8,368 bases of DNA from Pseudomonadota bacterium (GTDB lineage Bacteria; Pseudomonadota; Alphaproteobacteria; Micropepsales; Micropepsaceae), in assembly GCA_025360685.1 (NCBI GenBank), contig JANYBR010000072.1, positions 1-8,368 on the forward strand. Direction: 5' to 3'. A program made the position numbers and the translations under genes. Positions 1-5,214 of the stretch are shown here, one piece after another (the stretch's first letter is position 1; the number at the start of each line of letters is the position of its first letter). The notes under the pieces are model-generated. The model did no database searches and had not been told where the DNA came from. It worked only from the letters and a program-made list of their open reading frames with translations.

Positions 1-805
1 CATTGTGCTGCACCAGTGCTGCCGCGTCGTCGACGTGATAGAGATATTTTCCGATCCAGTAGAGCGTCTGCAGGTCGCGAAGGCCGCCCTTGCCTTCCTT
101 TATGTTTGGCTCGACCAGATAGCGGCTCTCGCCCTGGCGCTGGTGGCGCTCCTTGCGCTCGGCAAGCTTGGCCTCGACGAAATCCTGTCCGGTGCCGGTC
201 GCCACTTCGCCCCAGAATTTCTTGCGCAGTTCTTCGTAGAGTTTCTGGTCGCCCCACAGATAGCGCGCTTCCAGGATCGCGGTGCGGATGGTGATGTCCT
301 GCTTGGAGAGCCGCACGCACTCGCCGAGCGAGCGGGTGGCATGCCCAACCTTCAGGCCGAGATCCCACAGCATGTAGAGGATGAATTCGATGACGCTCTC
401 GCCCCAGGCGGTTTGCTTGAACGGGCGCACGAACAGGAGGTCGATGTCGGAACCGGGCGCCAGCTCGCCGCGGCCATACCCGCCGGTGGCGACCACCGCA
501 ATCCGTTCCGCCGCCGTGGGGTTCTGCGCATAGTAGAAATGCTTGGTGGCGAAATCGTAGACCACCTGGATCGTGGCATCCTGCAGGCCCGAGAGCGCGC
601 GCGCCGCCGCAAGTCCGGTCAGCGCGCCGGACTCGACGTCTGTCTTGACCAACGCGCGCCCGTCCAGGAACGCCGTCTTGATCAGCGTGAGTGCATCCTT
701 GCGCAGCTGGGACTTGTCGGTCGCGCCGTGCGCCAGCGCGGTCAGCGCGCGGCGCAGCGCATCCGCGTCCAACAGCCTGATTATCTCTGGCCCTTCGTAG
801 CCCAA
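1..805 (-). CDS. glnD: [Protein-PII] uridylyltransferase GlnD, N-terminal part (runs off left edge)
   Basis: GlnD uridylylates the PII signal protein when glutamine is low and removes UMP when it is high, so it is the primary cytoplasmic nitrogen sensor. The visible 268 residues cover the nucleotidyltransferase domain. The signature GGYGRGELAPGSDIDLLF lies near residues 108-125, with the catalytic Asp pair at 120 and 122. Further GlnD blocks follow: TAWGESVIEFILYMLWDLGLK (about 132-152) and YLVEPNIKEGKGGLRDLQTL (about 229-248). The family is about 900 residues long, so the HD and ACT domains lie beyond the edge. No ATG fits the start. I chose a TTG at 805 because GAGGA sits 6 bases upstream; another in-frame TTG lies about 70 bases further up, and the frame stays open to about position 925. 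It follows a GST gene on the same strand after about 163 bp, so it may have its own promoter, though none is clear. The function is secure; the start is less so. Confidence 0.95.
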   Translation of the reverse strand, partial: MGYEGPEIIRLLDADALRRALTALAHGATDKSQLRKDALTLIKTAFLDGRALVKTDVESGALTGLAAARALSGLQDATIQVVYDFATKHFYYAQNPTAAERIAVVATGGYGRGELAPGSDIDLLFVRPFKQTAWGESVIEFILYMLWDLGLKVGHATRSLGECVRLSKQDITIRTAILEARYLWGDQKLYEELRKKFWGEVATGTGQDFVEAKLAERKERHQRQGESRYLVEPNIKEGKGGLRDLQTLYWIGKYLYHVDDAAALVQHN

Positions 806-968
806 GTTTGATCCTCGCGGGCGATGGCGAACGCCCTTGGCGAGAATGCCACGCCCAAGCAGTCCAGGCGAGCGGTCCAAATTTCGACTGTGCTGGGACC
901 TGTCAGGTTGGTTTTGGCCTGATGTTCACGGCGAAATGGGACAGACCGGGAATCAGCAGGACGACCGG

Positions 969-1583
969 TTACCAGCTTTCAGCGAGAGGGATATGGCCGT
1001 GTTCCGCTGCCACGCGCGCCAGCCATTTCGTGACAGCGGGATAGCTTGCCAAATTGAACCCGCCATCTGCCGCACTGTGCGTATAGCCGTAGAGCGCGAT
1101 GTCCGCGATCGAATAGCGCGAGCCACCGAACCAATCGTGCTTGCTCAAATGCGTGTTCATGACGCCGAGCGCGGCATTTCCTTTCTCGTGCCACTCGGCC
1201 ACCAGATGCTGTTTCTTGGCTAGCTCTTCCTTGGCTGCAAACTTCAGCCAGAACCGCGCCACCGCGATGTAAGGCTCGTGGCTGTACTGTTCGAAAAACA
1301 TCCAGGACAGCGCCTGGGCGCGATCCCATTTGCTCTCAGGCGCGAGCAGCGAGCCCTCGGCAAGGTACCAGATGATGGCATCGGATTCTGGCAAGGTGCG
1401 TCCGTCCTCGAATTCCAACATCGGCACGCGCCCGTTGGGATTCTTGGCCAGAAAGTCCGGCTTGCGGGTTTGACCGTCATGCAGCGGATATTCCTTCAGC
1501 ACAAGCGGAATGCCCAGCTGACGCGCTGCCAGGCGCACCTTGTAGCAATTGCCCGACATCTGCATCTGATGAAGCACGAGCAT
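969..1583 (-). CDS. Glutathione S-transferase family protein
   Basis: This is a 204-residue cytoplasmic GST, the normal length for the family. Residues 1-78 form the thioredoxin-like domain. SGNCYKVRL at 10-18 is the active-site region; NGRVPML at 50-56 contains the cis-proline (Pro54); ESDAI at 66-70 contains the Glu-Ser pair that binds the gamma-glutamyl part of glutathione. Residues 85-204 form the helical domain, with the N-capping box SIAD at 158-161. The family conjugates glutathione to electrophiles or reduces peroxides and disulfides; the substrate cannot be read from sequence. The ATG at 1583 is preceded by GGAGG at a 7-base spacing, so the start is well supported. The gene lies 50 bp downstream of sodC on the same strand, and co-transcription as an oxidative-stress pair is plausible. 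No separate promoter is evident in the gap. Confidence 0.93.
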   Translation of the reverse strand: MLVLHQMQMSGNCYKVRLAARQLGIPLVLKEYPLHDGQTRKPDFLAKNPNGRVPMLEFEDGRTLPESDAIIWYLAEGSLLAPESKWDRAQALSWMFFEQYSHEPYIAVARFWLKFAAKEELAKKQHLVAEWHEKGNAALGVMNTHLSKHDWFGGSRYSIADIALYGYTHSAADGGFNLASYPAVTKWLARVAAEHGHIPLAESW

Positions 1584-1633
1584 GATGTTTCCTCCGCATT
1601 GGCGGCACAGACCATGCCCGATTCATGCAAGCC

Positions 1634-2218
1634 TTACTTATGCGCGCGGCGCGCACCGCCCTTGCGCGGGCTTGGTCCGACCGTTCGCATGATCACGCCG
1701 CAGGCAACGCGGTCGCCCGCGTTTCCGACGGGTTGGCTCACATAGTCGTCGGCCTGAGCGTGGACGATGATTGATGCGCCGTCCGGATCGAAGATCGACT
1801 TCTTGCCGTTGCCCAACGAGATCGTATTGGTGATCACGGAGGCGTGTAGGGTGCCGTCGTTCGCCGCGAACTGATTGGGCAGATCGCCGGCATGGACGCC
1901 ATGCTGCGCCAGAAAGCCATGCATCCGGTCCGGCTCGGGACTGAAATCCGGCCCGGCGGAAGTGAAGGCGACCTTCGGATTGCAATTGCCGGAGGTGTGG
2001 ATGTGGATCGCGTGCGGCCCGGGAGTGAGCCCGTGCAGATTGAATTCGATCAGCACGCCGTGCGACGTCCCGATGAAGTCCGCCGTGCCGAGCGGCCGGC
2101 CGTCCCTCGCCGTCAGATTGGCAATCGCACGTGTTTTTGAAGCTGCAGCAAAACCGAGATCGATCCCGGCGGTCATTATAACTATACAAAGAAAACCAAA
2201 GACAATCCCAACTTTCAT
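1634..2218 (-). CDS. sodC: Periplasmic Cu/Zn-type superoxide dismutase with altered bridging ligand
   Basis: Family members convert superoxide to peroxide and oxygen in the periplasm. From the ATG at 2218 (the strong purine tract GGGGGGAAG precedes it; an upstream in-frame start adds 8 residues without a signal-peptide pattern) the product is 194 residues. Residues 1-26 form a signal peptide, probably cut near FAAA/SKT. Copper ligands are His72 and His74 (IHIHTSGNC) and His153 (IVHAQADDY). Zinc ligands are His100 and His109/Asp112 in HAGDLPN. The disulfide pair is Cys79/Cys173 and the active-site Arg is 170 (GDRVACGVI). The odd point is the block normally reading SAGGHFNP, which here reads SAGPDFSP: the histidine that bridges Cu and Zn is Asp91, codon GAT. 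The C-terminal dozen residues are basic. The fold assignment is secure; normal dismutase activity is not. Confidence 0.92.
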   Translation of the reverse strand: MKVGIVFGFLCIVIMTAGIDLGFAAASKTRAIANLTARDGRPLGTADFIGTSHGVLIEFNLHGLTPGPHAIHIHTSGNCNPKVAFTSAGPDFSPEPDRMHGFLAQHGVHAGDLPNQFAANDGTLHASVITNTISLGNGKKSIFDPDGASIIVHAQADDYVSQPVGNAGDRVACGVIMRTVGPSPRKGGARRAHK

Positions 2219-2328
2219 TACTTCCCCCCTGATTTCAAACAAGAAGAACTGAAATAGAACAAGATTTCGTCGAATGGAATACTTGACATTACTACTCCGG
2301 CAGCCCTAGCGCGCGAGAGGCCGCAGAC

Positions 2329-2436
2329 ATGAAGGGCGAATGGACGAATCCTCGAAAAAAATTCCTGCGAAAAGTCTCGAACCAAGTCATGCGCGCTTGC
2401 GTCGTGGCGAAAGCCGAAAAACTTGCTCCAGTCTGA
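2329..2436 (+). CDS. Possible small basic protein, 35 residues
   Basis: A short open frame begins with ATG, has GAGG about 9 bases upstream, and ends in TGA. It encodes a Lys/Arg-rich 35-residue peptide (KGEWTNPRKKFLRKVSNQ near the start) with no signal peptide or known domain. A TTGACA hexamer at 2283-2288 could be a -35 box, but the base run 17 bp downstream (CTAGCG) is a poor -10. The frame lies in the otherwise non-coding gap between divergent sodC and the zinc-finger gene. It could equally be chance; the opposite strand is open over the same stretch too. I do not recognise a homologue. Confidence 0.22.
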   Translation: MKGEWTNPRKKFLRKVSNQVMRACVVAKAEKLAPV

Positions 2437-2443
2437 GGGTTGC

Positions 2444-2459
2444 AATTTGAATTCAAATT
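2444..2459. repeat. Perfect 16-bp palindrome centred on GAATTC
   Basis: AATTTGAATTCAAATT equals its own reverse complement over all 16 bases. It sits about 75 bp before the zinc-finger start codon, immediately next to a second inverted repeat. A perfect AT-rich palindrome in a GC-rich genome suggests an operator for a dimeric regulator. It has no following T-run and is too AT-rich to serve as an intrinsic terminator. Which protein would bind is unknown; the HTH-containing gene just downstream is one candidate. Confidence 0.5.
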
Positions 2460-2462
2460 TTG

Positions 2463-2481
2463 TGTCAAGAGCACCTTGACA
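2463..2481. repeat. Inverted repeat TGTCAAG-N5-CTTGACA
   Basis: Two perfect 7-base arms are separated by AGCAC, the usual geometry of a dimer-binding operator. The right arm contains TTGACA, a consensus -35 hexamer, so a bound protein could also block a promoter. No good -10 lies 16-18 bp downstream on the plus strand. The arms share the TTGAC/GTCAA core with the direct repeats that follow. Confidence 0.5.
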
Positions 2482-2482
2482 A

Positions 2483-2521
2483 GACTGTCAGGATGGTCTT
2501 GACTGTCAGGGTAACCTTGAC
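2483..2521. repeat. Two 18-bp direct repeats plus a partial third
   Basis: GACTGTCAGG occurs at 2483-2492 and exactly 18 bp later at 2501-2510. Each copy is followed by 8 bases ending in CTT, and a third unit begins with GAC at 2519. CTTGAC therefore recurs at 2475, 2498 and 2516. The second unit and its flank, GTCAGGGTAACCTTGAC, also form a near-palindrome with 7 of 8 pairs matching. The array ends 13 bases before the zinc-finger ATG, which fits a cluster of binding sites in the promoter or leader of that gene. An in-frame ATG at 2493 would place part of it in coding sequence, but that start has no spaced ribosome-binding site. Confidence 0.5.
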
Positions 2522-2534
2522 GTGGAAATTCGCT

Positions 2535-2909
2535 ATGAATGCCAAAGCAGCATCGGCCGAACAGACCACGCTCTATTGCTCGTTTTGCCGGAAATCCCAG
2601 CACGAGGTGAAAAAACTGGTTGCCGGACCTGCAGTCATGATTTGTGACGAGTGTGTCGCGCTGTGCGCCAAGATCATCGCTGAAACGCCAGATCCCGATC
2701 CTGCCAATCCCGCGCGGATGGACTGGCCCGAAAAAATGCCGACCGAGCAGCTTTTGAAGGTTTTGTCGGGTCAGGATTCGATGTACCGCGAAGTGCGCGA
2801 TCGTGTGCAGCAAACGGTTGATATCCTGCGCCGGCGCGAAGTGAGCTGGGCGGACGTCGCCAAGGCGCTGAACGTCTCGCGCCAGGCGGCGTGGGAGCGG
2901 TTTTCCTGA
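2535..2909 (+). CDS. ClpX-type C4 zinc-finger protein with C-terminal helix-turn-helix
   Basis: The product has 124 residues. Residues 12-48 match the N-terminal zinc-binding domain of the ClpX unfoldase (TLYCSFCRKSQHEV, then ICDEC), with zinc ligands Cys15, Cys18, Cys37 and Cys40. In ClpX this domain dimerises and docks adaptors and substrates. Nothing resembling the AAA+ ATPase follows. Instead there is a Pro-rich linker (51-60), a helical stretch (68-100) and a likely HTH at 104-122 (WADVAKALNVSRQAAWERFS). I infer a small DNA-binding regulator, or a decoy or adaptor for ClpXP; neither is shown. The ATG at 2535 fits where ClpX N-termini usually begin; its GGAA ribosome-binding site is weak, and an in-frame ATG at 2493 is the alternative. 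It lies directly behind the palindrome and repeat array, which suggests tight control or autoregulation. It is divergent from sodC. Confidence 0.85.
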   Translation: MNAKAASAEQTTLYCSFCRKSQHEVKKLVAGPAVMICDECVALCAKIIAETPDPDPANPARMDWPEKMPTEQLLKVLSGQDSMYREVRDRVQQTVDILRRREVSWADVAKALNVSRQAAWERFS

Positions 2910-2955
2910 TCTGCCGGTATCGCTAAATTGGCATTGCGTTCCGGATAAAAGACGG

Positions 2956-2980
2956 GGAACCAACATCAGTTCTCCACGTT
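2956..2980 (+). promoter_or_regulatory. EcfG-type general stress response promoter (GGAAC-N16-CGTT)
   Basis: GGAAC at 2956-2960 and CGTT at 2977-2980 are separated by exactly 16 bases. This is a full match to the promoter consensus of EcfG, the sigma factor of the alphaproteobacterial general stress response. Transcription would start near 2986-2988 and leave a leader of about 43 bases carrying the GAGGAG site of the next gene. The site lies in a real intergenic gap and points at that gene. My scan of the other GGAAC/GTTCC sites in the window found no other full match in an intergenic gap. Confidence 0.72.
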
Positions 2981-3030
2981 TTCGCCACGACGCAGGCCCA
3001 TGTTTCCCGGGCACCAGAGGAGATGGTTCC

Positions 3031-3450
3031 ATGCTGAAATTGTGTGCCGTTGCAGGAGTGGTCCTGGCGATCTCGGCGCCCGCATGGGCCGACCCCATGC
3101 CGATGGACCAGCCTGTGCAGCTAAACGGACTGGACACGGTGTGCACCGGCATCGGCGAAGCGAAAGACGATCCGCGCTGGACGAGTTATCCGATCCGCAT
3201 CGAATTCTCCAATGGCGGCGCGCAATATCTTTCGGGTGCGACCGTGAAAGTGAGCCACGCTGGAAAGAGCATCGCTGAGTTCGATTGTGCCGGTTCATGG
3301 GTTCTGTTGAAGGGTCCCGTCGGCTCCTACCGCGTCGATGCATCGATCGACGGATCGCCGGCCAAGCCGGAGAATGCGCGTTTCATGATGGGCACCGGAA
3401 AGCAGAAGCGAGTTATTCTGCGTTTTCCCGATTTCAAATCGAACGAGTAG
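3031..3450 (+). CDS. Small secreted protein, predicted periplasmic beta-sandwich fold
   Basis: The product has 139 residues. Residues 1-20 are a clear signal peptide (hydrophobic core VAGVVLAIS, cut after APAWA). The mature protein contains a conserved-looking core: CTGIGEAKDDPRWTSYPIRIEF (38-59), Cys86 in FDCAGSWVLLKGPVGSYRV, and a closing KRVILRFPDF strand (126-135). Cys38 and Cys86 could form a disulfide. The pattern recalls small proteobacterial periplasmic proteins annotated as carboxypeptidase regulatory-like; this is recall, not a search. Zinc-carboxypeptidase catalytic residues are absent, so no enzyme is implied. GAGGAG sits 8 bases before the ATG. The EcfG-type promoter just upstream predicts induction by general stress or stationary phase. 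The gene ends 6 bp from the end of the convergent hydrolase gene. Confidence 0.85.
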   Translation: MLKLCAVAGVVLAISAPAWADPMPMDQPVQLNGLDTVCTGIGEAKDDPRWTSYPIRIEFSNGGAQYLSGATVKVSHAGKSIAEFDCAGSWVLLKGPVGSYRVDASIDGSPAKPENARFMMGTGKQKRVILRFPDFKSNE

Positions 3451-3456
3451 CGGCTC

Positions 3457-4665
3457 TCAACGTACCGCGGGCGAAGTCGCACTGAGTTCGTCGAACCAGT
3501 GCCGGATCTTCGGCACGGCGTAGTAGGGAGTTGCCGCGTGATCTTGCGGCCCAATGTCGACGGCCTCGACATGGCCACCGCGTCGCGTTGCTTCCTTCGC
3601 GAAGAAGAGGGTGTTCTGCGGCGTGGCATCGATGTCCTTGGTGCCGTAGTACGCGCGGAAAGTGGCCGTTGGCGCCCACACGTAAGACTCGTTTGTGCCC
3701 AGAGCGTCGAGAAACCAGTTCGGCTTCTTGTTGTCGAAAGCGTCCAGAAACTGTGGCGTGAAGAGTTCGCGCGGATTGCGCGGCATCCCCTTGCGCACGT
3801 CGTCGCCGGTGTGGTCACCGTCGAACAATTGGCGCGCGTGCGCCGCCATCTCCGGCTTCATCAGGCTTTCGAGCGGCTGGTGATAGTAGGCGGAATAGGA
3901 CAGAGCCAGGTTGGTCAGATAGGTCGAATCGTTGATCGCCACGCCGGTCATGGCAAAAGGAACTTCGATGTTTGCCATATCGTACGGTCCCGCTATGCCG
4001 GCACCGGCCTTCACCTTCCAATCCGGATCGTTCAGCCGCTCCAGTTCGCGTTGCATCACGGCAGCGTCGTGCCCGCCTTGCGAGATACCAAAAACATACA
4101 GGCTGGAATTCCAGGAATGTCCCATGTCCTTGGCGACGGTCTCCACGGCACGCAGGAAATCGAGCGTCTGTTCCACCGTGCTCTGGTTGATGAAGTACGG
4201 TTGCGGCGCATGCGACACGCCTAGTCCCGAAAGATCGGGTGCGGCGACGAGGTAACCGCCGCTGGCGAATACGCCCGAAACCAGTAAGCCTTCTTGAAGG
4301 CTTGGACTGGAAGGAGAATCCGCGCGGTTCGTATTGGTGCCATGCATATAGAGCACCGTTCCGCGCACTGCTCCGTCGTTTGGCAGCGCCATCAGACCGG
4401 AGAGCAGCACGTTTTGGCCGTCATATCGCGACCAATAGCTGATCCGGTAGAGAGTTATCCCTTCCGAGACGCTCACCGGTTCGGGCGGAGCTTCGTACCA
4501 GAACAGCGCGCGCAGCACGATGGCCGGGTACCAGCCGACGCGCTCCACCCGCATGACACTGCCGGGAATGTGCGGGTTGGAGTTGTAGTCGGGCGATGTG
4601 GCTTGCTCAGAACTGCAGCCCGCAACGAGAAGGAAAGCAACGCACGCTGCGGCCAATCGATTCAT
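3457..4665 (-). CDS. Lipoprotein alpha/beta hydrolase (secretory-lipase-like)
   Basis: From the ATG at 4665 the product is 402 residues. A lipobox LVAG/C places the lipidated Cys at 17; the residue after it is Ser, so outer-membrane sorting is expected. The alpha/beta-hydrolase fold shows in order: YMHGTNTN after a hydrophobic strand (106-113, oxyanion region), GYLVAAPDLSGLG (137-149), the nucleophile elbow GISQGG with Ser195, an acid in YYGTKDID (Asp344 or 346), and His376 in PQDHAATP. The layout resembles secretory lipases and related serine esterases; the substrate is unknown. A TTG start at 4692 would put nine charged residues before the signal, so ATG is preferred although its ribosome-binding site is weak. 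The gene lies 123 bp after the flavin-fold gene on the same strand and may have its own promoter. No intrinsic terminator is visible at its 3' end. Confidence 0.88.
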   Translation of the reverse strand: MNRLAAACVAFLLVAGCSSEQATSPDYNSNPHIPGSVMRVERVGWYPAIVLRALFWYEAPPEPVSVSEGITLYRISYWSRYDGQNVLLSGLMALPNDGAVRGTVLYMHGTNTNRADSPSSPSLQEGLLVSGVFASGGYLVAAPDLSGLGVSHAPQPYFINQSTVEQTLDFLRAVETVAKDMGHSWNSSLYVFGISQGGHDAAVMQRELERLNDPDWKVKAGAGIAGPYDMANIEVPFAMTGVAINDSTYLTNLALSYSAYYHQPLESLMKPEMAAHARQLFDGDHTGDDVRKGMPRNPRELFTPQFLDAFDNKKPNWFLDALGTNESYVWAPTATFRAYYGTKDIDATPQNTLFFAKEATRRGGHVEAVDIGPQDHAATPYYAVPKIRHWFDELSATSPAVR

Positions 4666-4732
4666 AACGAGCCCACGCCCTTCGCGCCGCAAAATGTCTG
4701 AAGCGTTAAAGTCGTGACTAGAATGCTTGGTT

Positions 4733-4747
4733 TCTCGAATGTCGAGA
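4733..4747. repeat. Inverted repeat TCTCGA-ATG-TCGAGA
   Basis: Perfect 6-base arms around a 3-base spacer lie in the gap upstream of the lipoprotein hydrolase, about 70 bp before its ATG on the minus strand. This could be an operator. No convincing -35/-10 pair lies around it. With arms this short, chance occurrence is possible. Confidence 0.3.
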
Positions 4748-4788
4748 CGTAAATAGGTCGTACGAAGTAAAGTTCCGGTGACCGCGCG

Positions 4789-5214
4789 CTAGAGCTCGAT
4801 TTCCCGCACCGCGCCTTCCGCGCGATTGAAGTCGCTGAAGCGGACCCAACGCGGGCGCACGCGGAACCAGGTGATGCCGGGCCAGCTCTCGCGCGCCGGT
4901 CCATCCGGCCATGCCGCGTAATAGACAAGCTTGAGTGTGGCGAGACCGGCGCCTTTGGGTTCGTCGGCCACGCCTTCGAGCTGTACACTCTGCTCGTTGT
5001 CCCAGCCGATAACCATTGAGATGCGCGGATCGCGTCGCAGGTTCTGCGCCTTGCGCGTATCGCCGATCGTGTCGAAGAAGATCTCAAGCTCGGGCGATGC
5101 TGCGATGCCGACCAGCGCCGACTGGGACGAGCCGTCCGCGTGGGTCGTCGCCACCACGCCGTAGCGATGGCGTGAGATGAACTCGTGCAGCTCGGCCTTG
5201 GCTAGGGTTGTCAC
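4789..5214 (-). CDS. Pyridoxamine 5'-phosphate oxidase family protein (FMN-binding split barrel)
   Basis: The product has 141 residues, the usual size for small split-barrel flavin or F420-binding proteins related to PNP oxidase and general stress protein 26. Diagnostic blocks are YGVVATTHADGSSQSALVGI (18-37), EIFFDTIGDTRKAQNLRRDPR (44-64, where Arg and Lys usually contact the cofactor phosphate) and VIGWDNEQSVQLEGVA (67-82). It is shorter than true PdxH, so a role in pyridoxal phosphate synthesis is unlikely; a reductase or cofactor-binding role is all that can be said. The start is a GTG at 5214 inside the end of the MATE gene (GTGA overlap), with AGGTGAT just upstream, so the two are translationally coupled. 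Upstream in-frame starts would lie deep inside the MATE gene and encode unrelated-looking sequence. Confidence 0.87.
   Translation of the reverse strand: MTTLAKAELHEFISRHRYGVVATTHADGSSQSALVGIAASPELEIFFDTIGDTRKAQNLRRDPRISMVIGWDNEQSVQLEGVADEPKGAGLATLKLVYYAAWPDGPARESWPGITWFRVRPRWVRFSDFNRAEGAVREIEL

Noticed and set aside
5..811. 268-codon open frame on the plus strand
   Set aside because: It mirrors glnD on the other strand. The translated minus strand gives unmistakable GlnD motifs; the plus-strand product resembles nothing.
806..968. Promoter or small gene between the GST gene and glnD
   Set aside because: A CTGACA-like hexamer lacks a -10 at proper spacing, and no small frame has a ribosome-binding site and plausible composition.
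2218..2445. 75-codon minus-strand frame upstream of sodC
   Set aside because: It has no ribosome-binding site and no recognised domain, and covers the AT-rich gap where regulatory repeats are a better explanation.
2912..2945. CCGG...CCGG hairpin after the zinc-finger gene as an intrinsic terminator
   Set aside because: The stem is broken by mismatches, the loop is long, and no T-run follows.
2292..3152. Long open frame (286 codons) on the minus strand across the zinc-finger gene
   Set aside because: It runs antisense to the clear ClpX-type zinc-finger gene and its promoter region, shows no recognisable domain, and is explained by GC-rich third positions keeping the opposite frame open.
3959..3985. 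GGAAC-N17-CGTA on the plus strand as an EcfG promoter
   Set aside because: It is inside the hydrolase coding sequence, antisense to it, leads to no plus-strand gene, and the -10 half is not CGTT.
3457..4692. Longer start (TTG at 4692) for the lipoprotein hydrolase
   Set aside because: It adds nine mostly charged residues before the signal sequence; the ATG at 4665 gives a textbook lipoprotein signal peptide.
4765..4790. GGAAC on the minus strand upstream of the hydrolase as a second EcfG promoter
   Set aside because: No CGTT lies 16 or 17 bases downstream; the nearest CGT triplets are at the wrong spacing.
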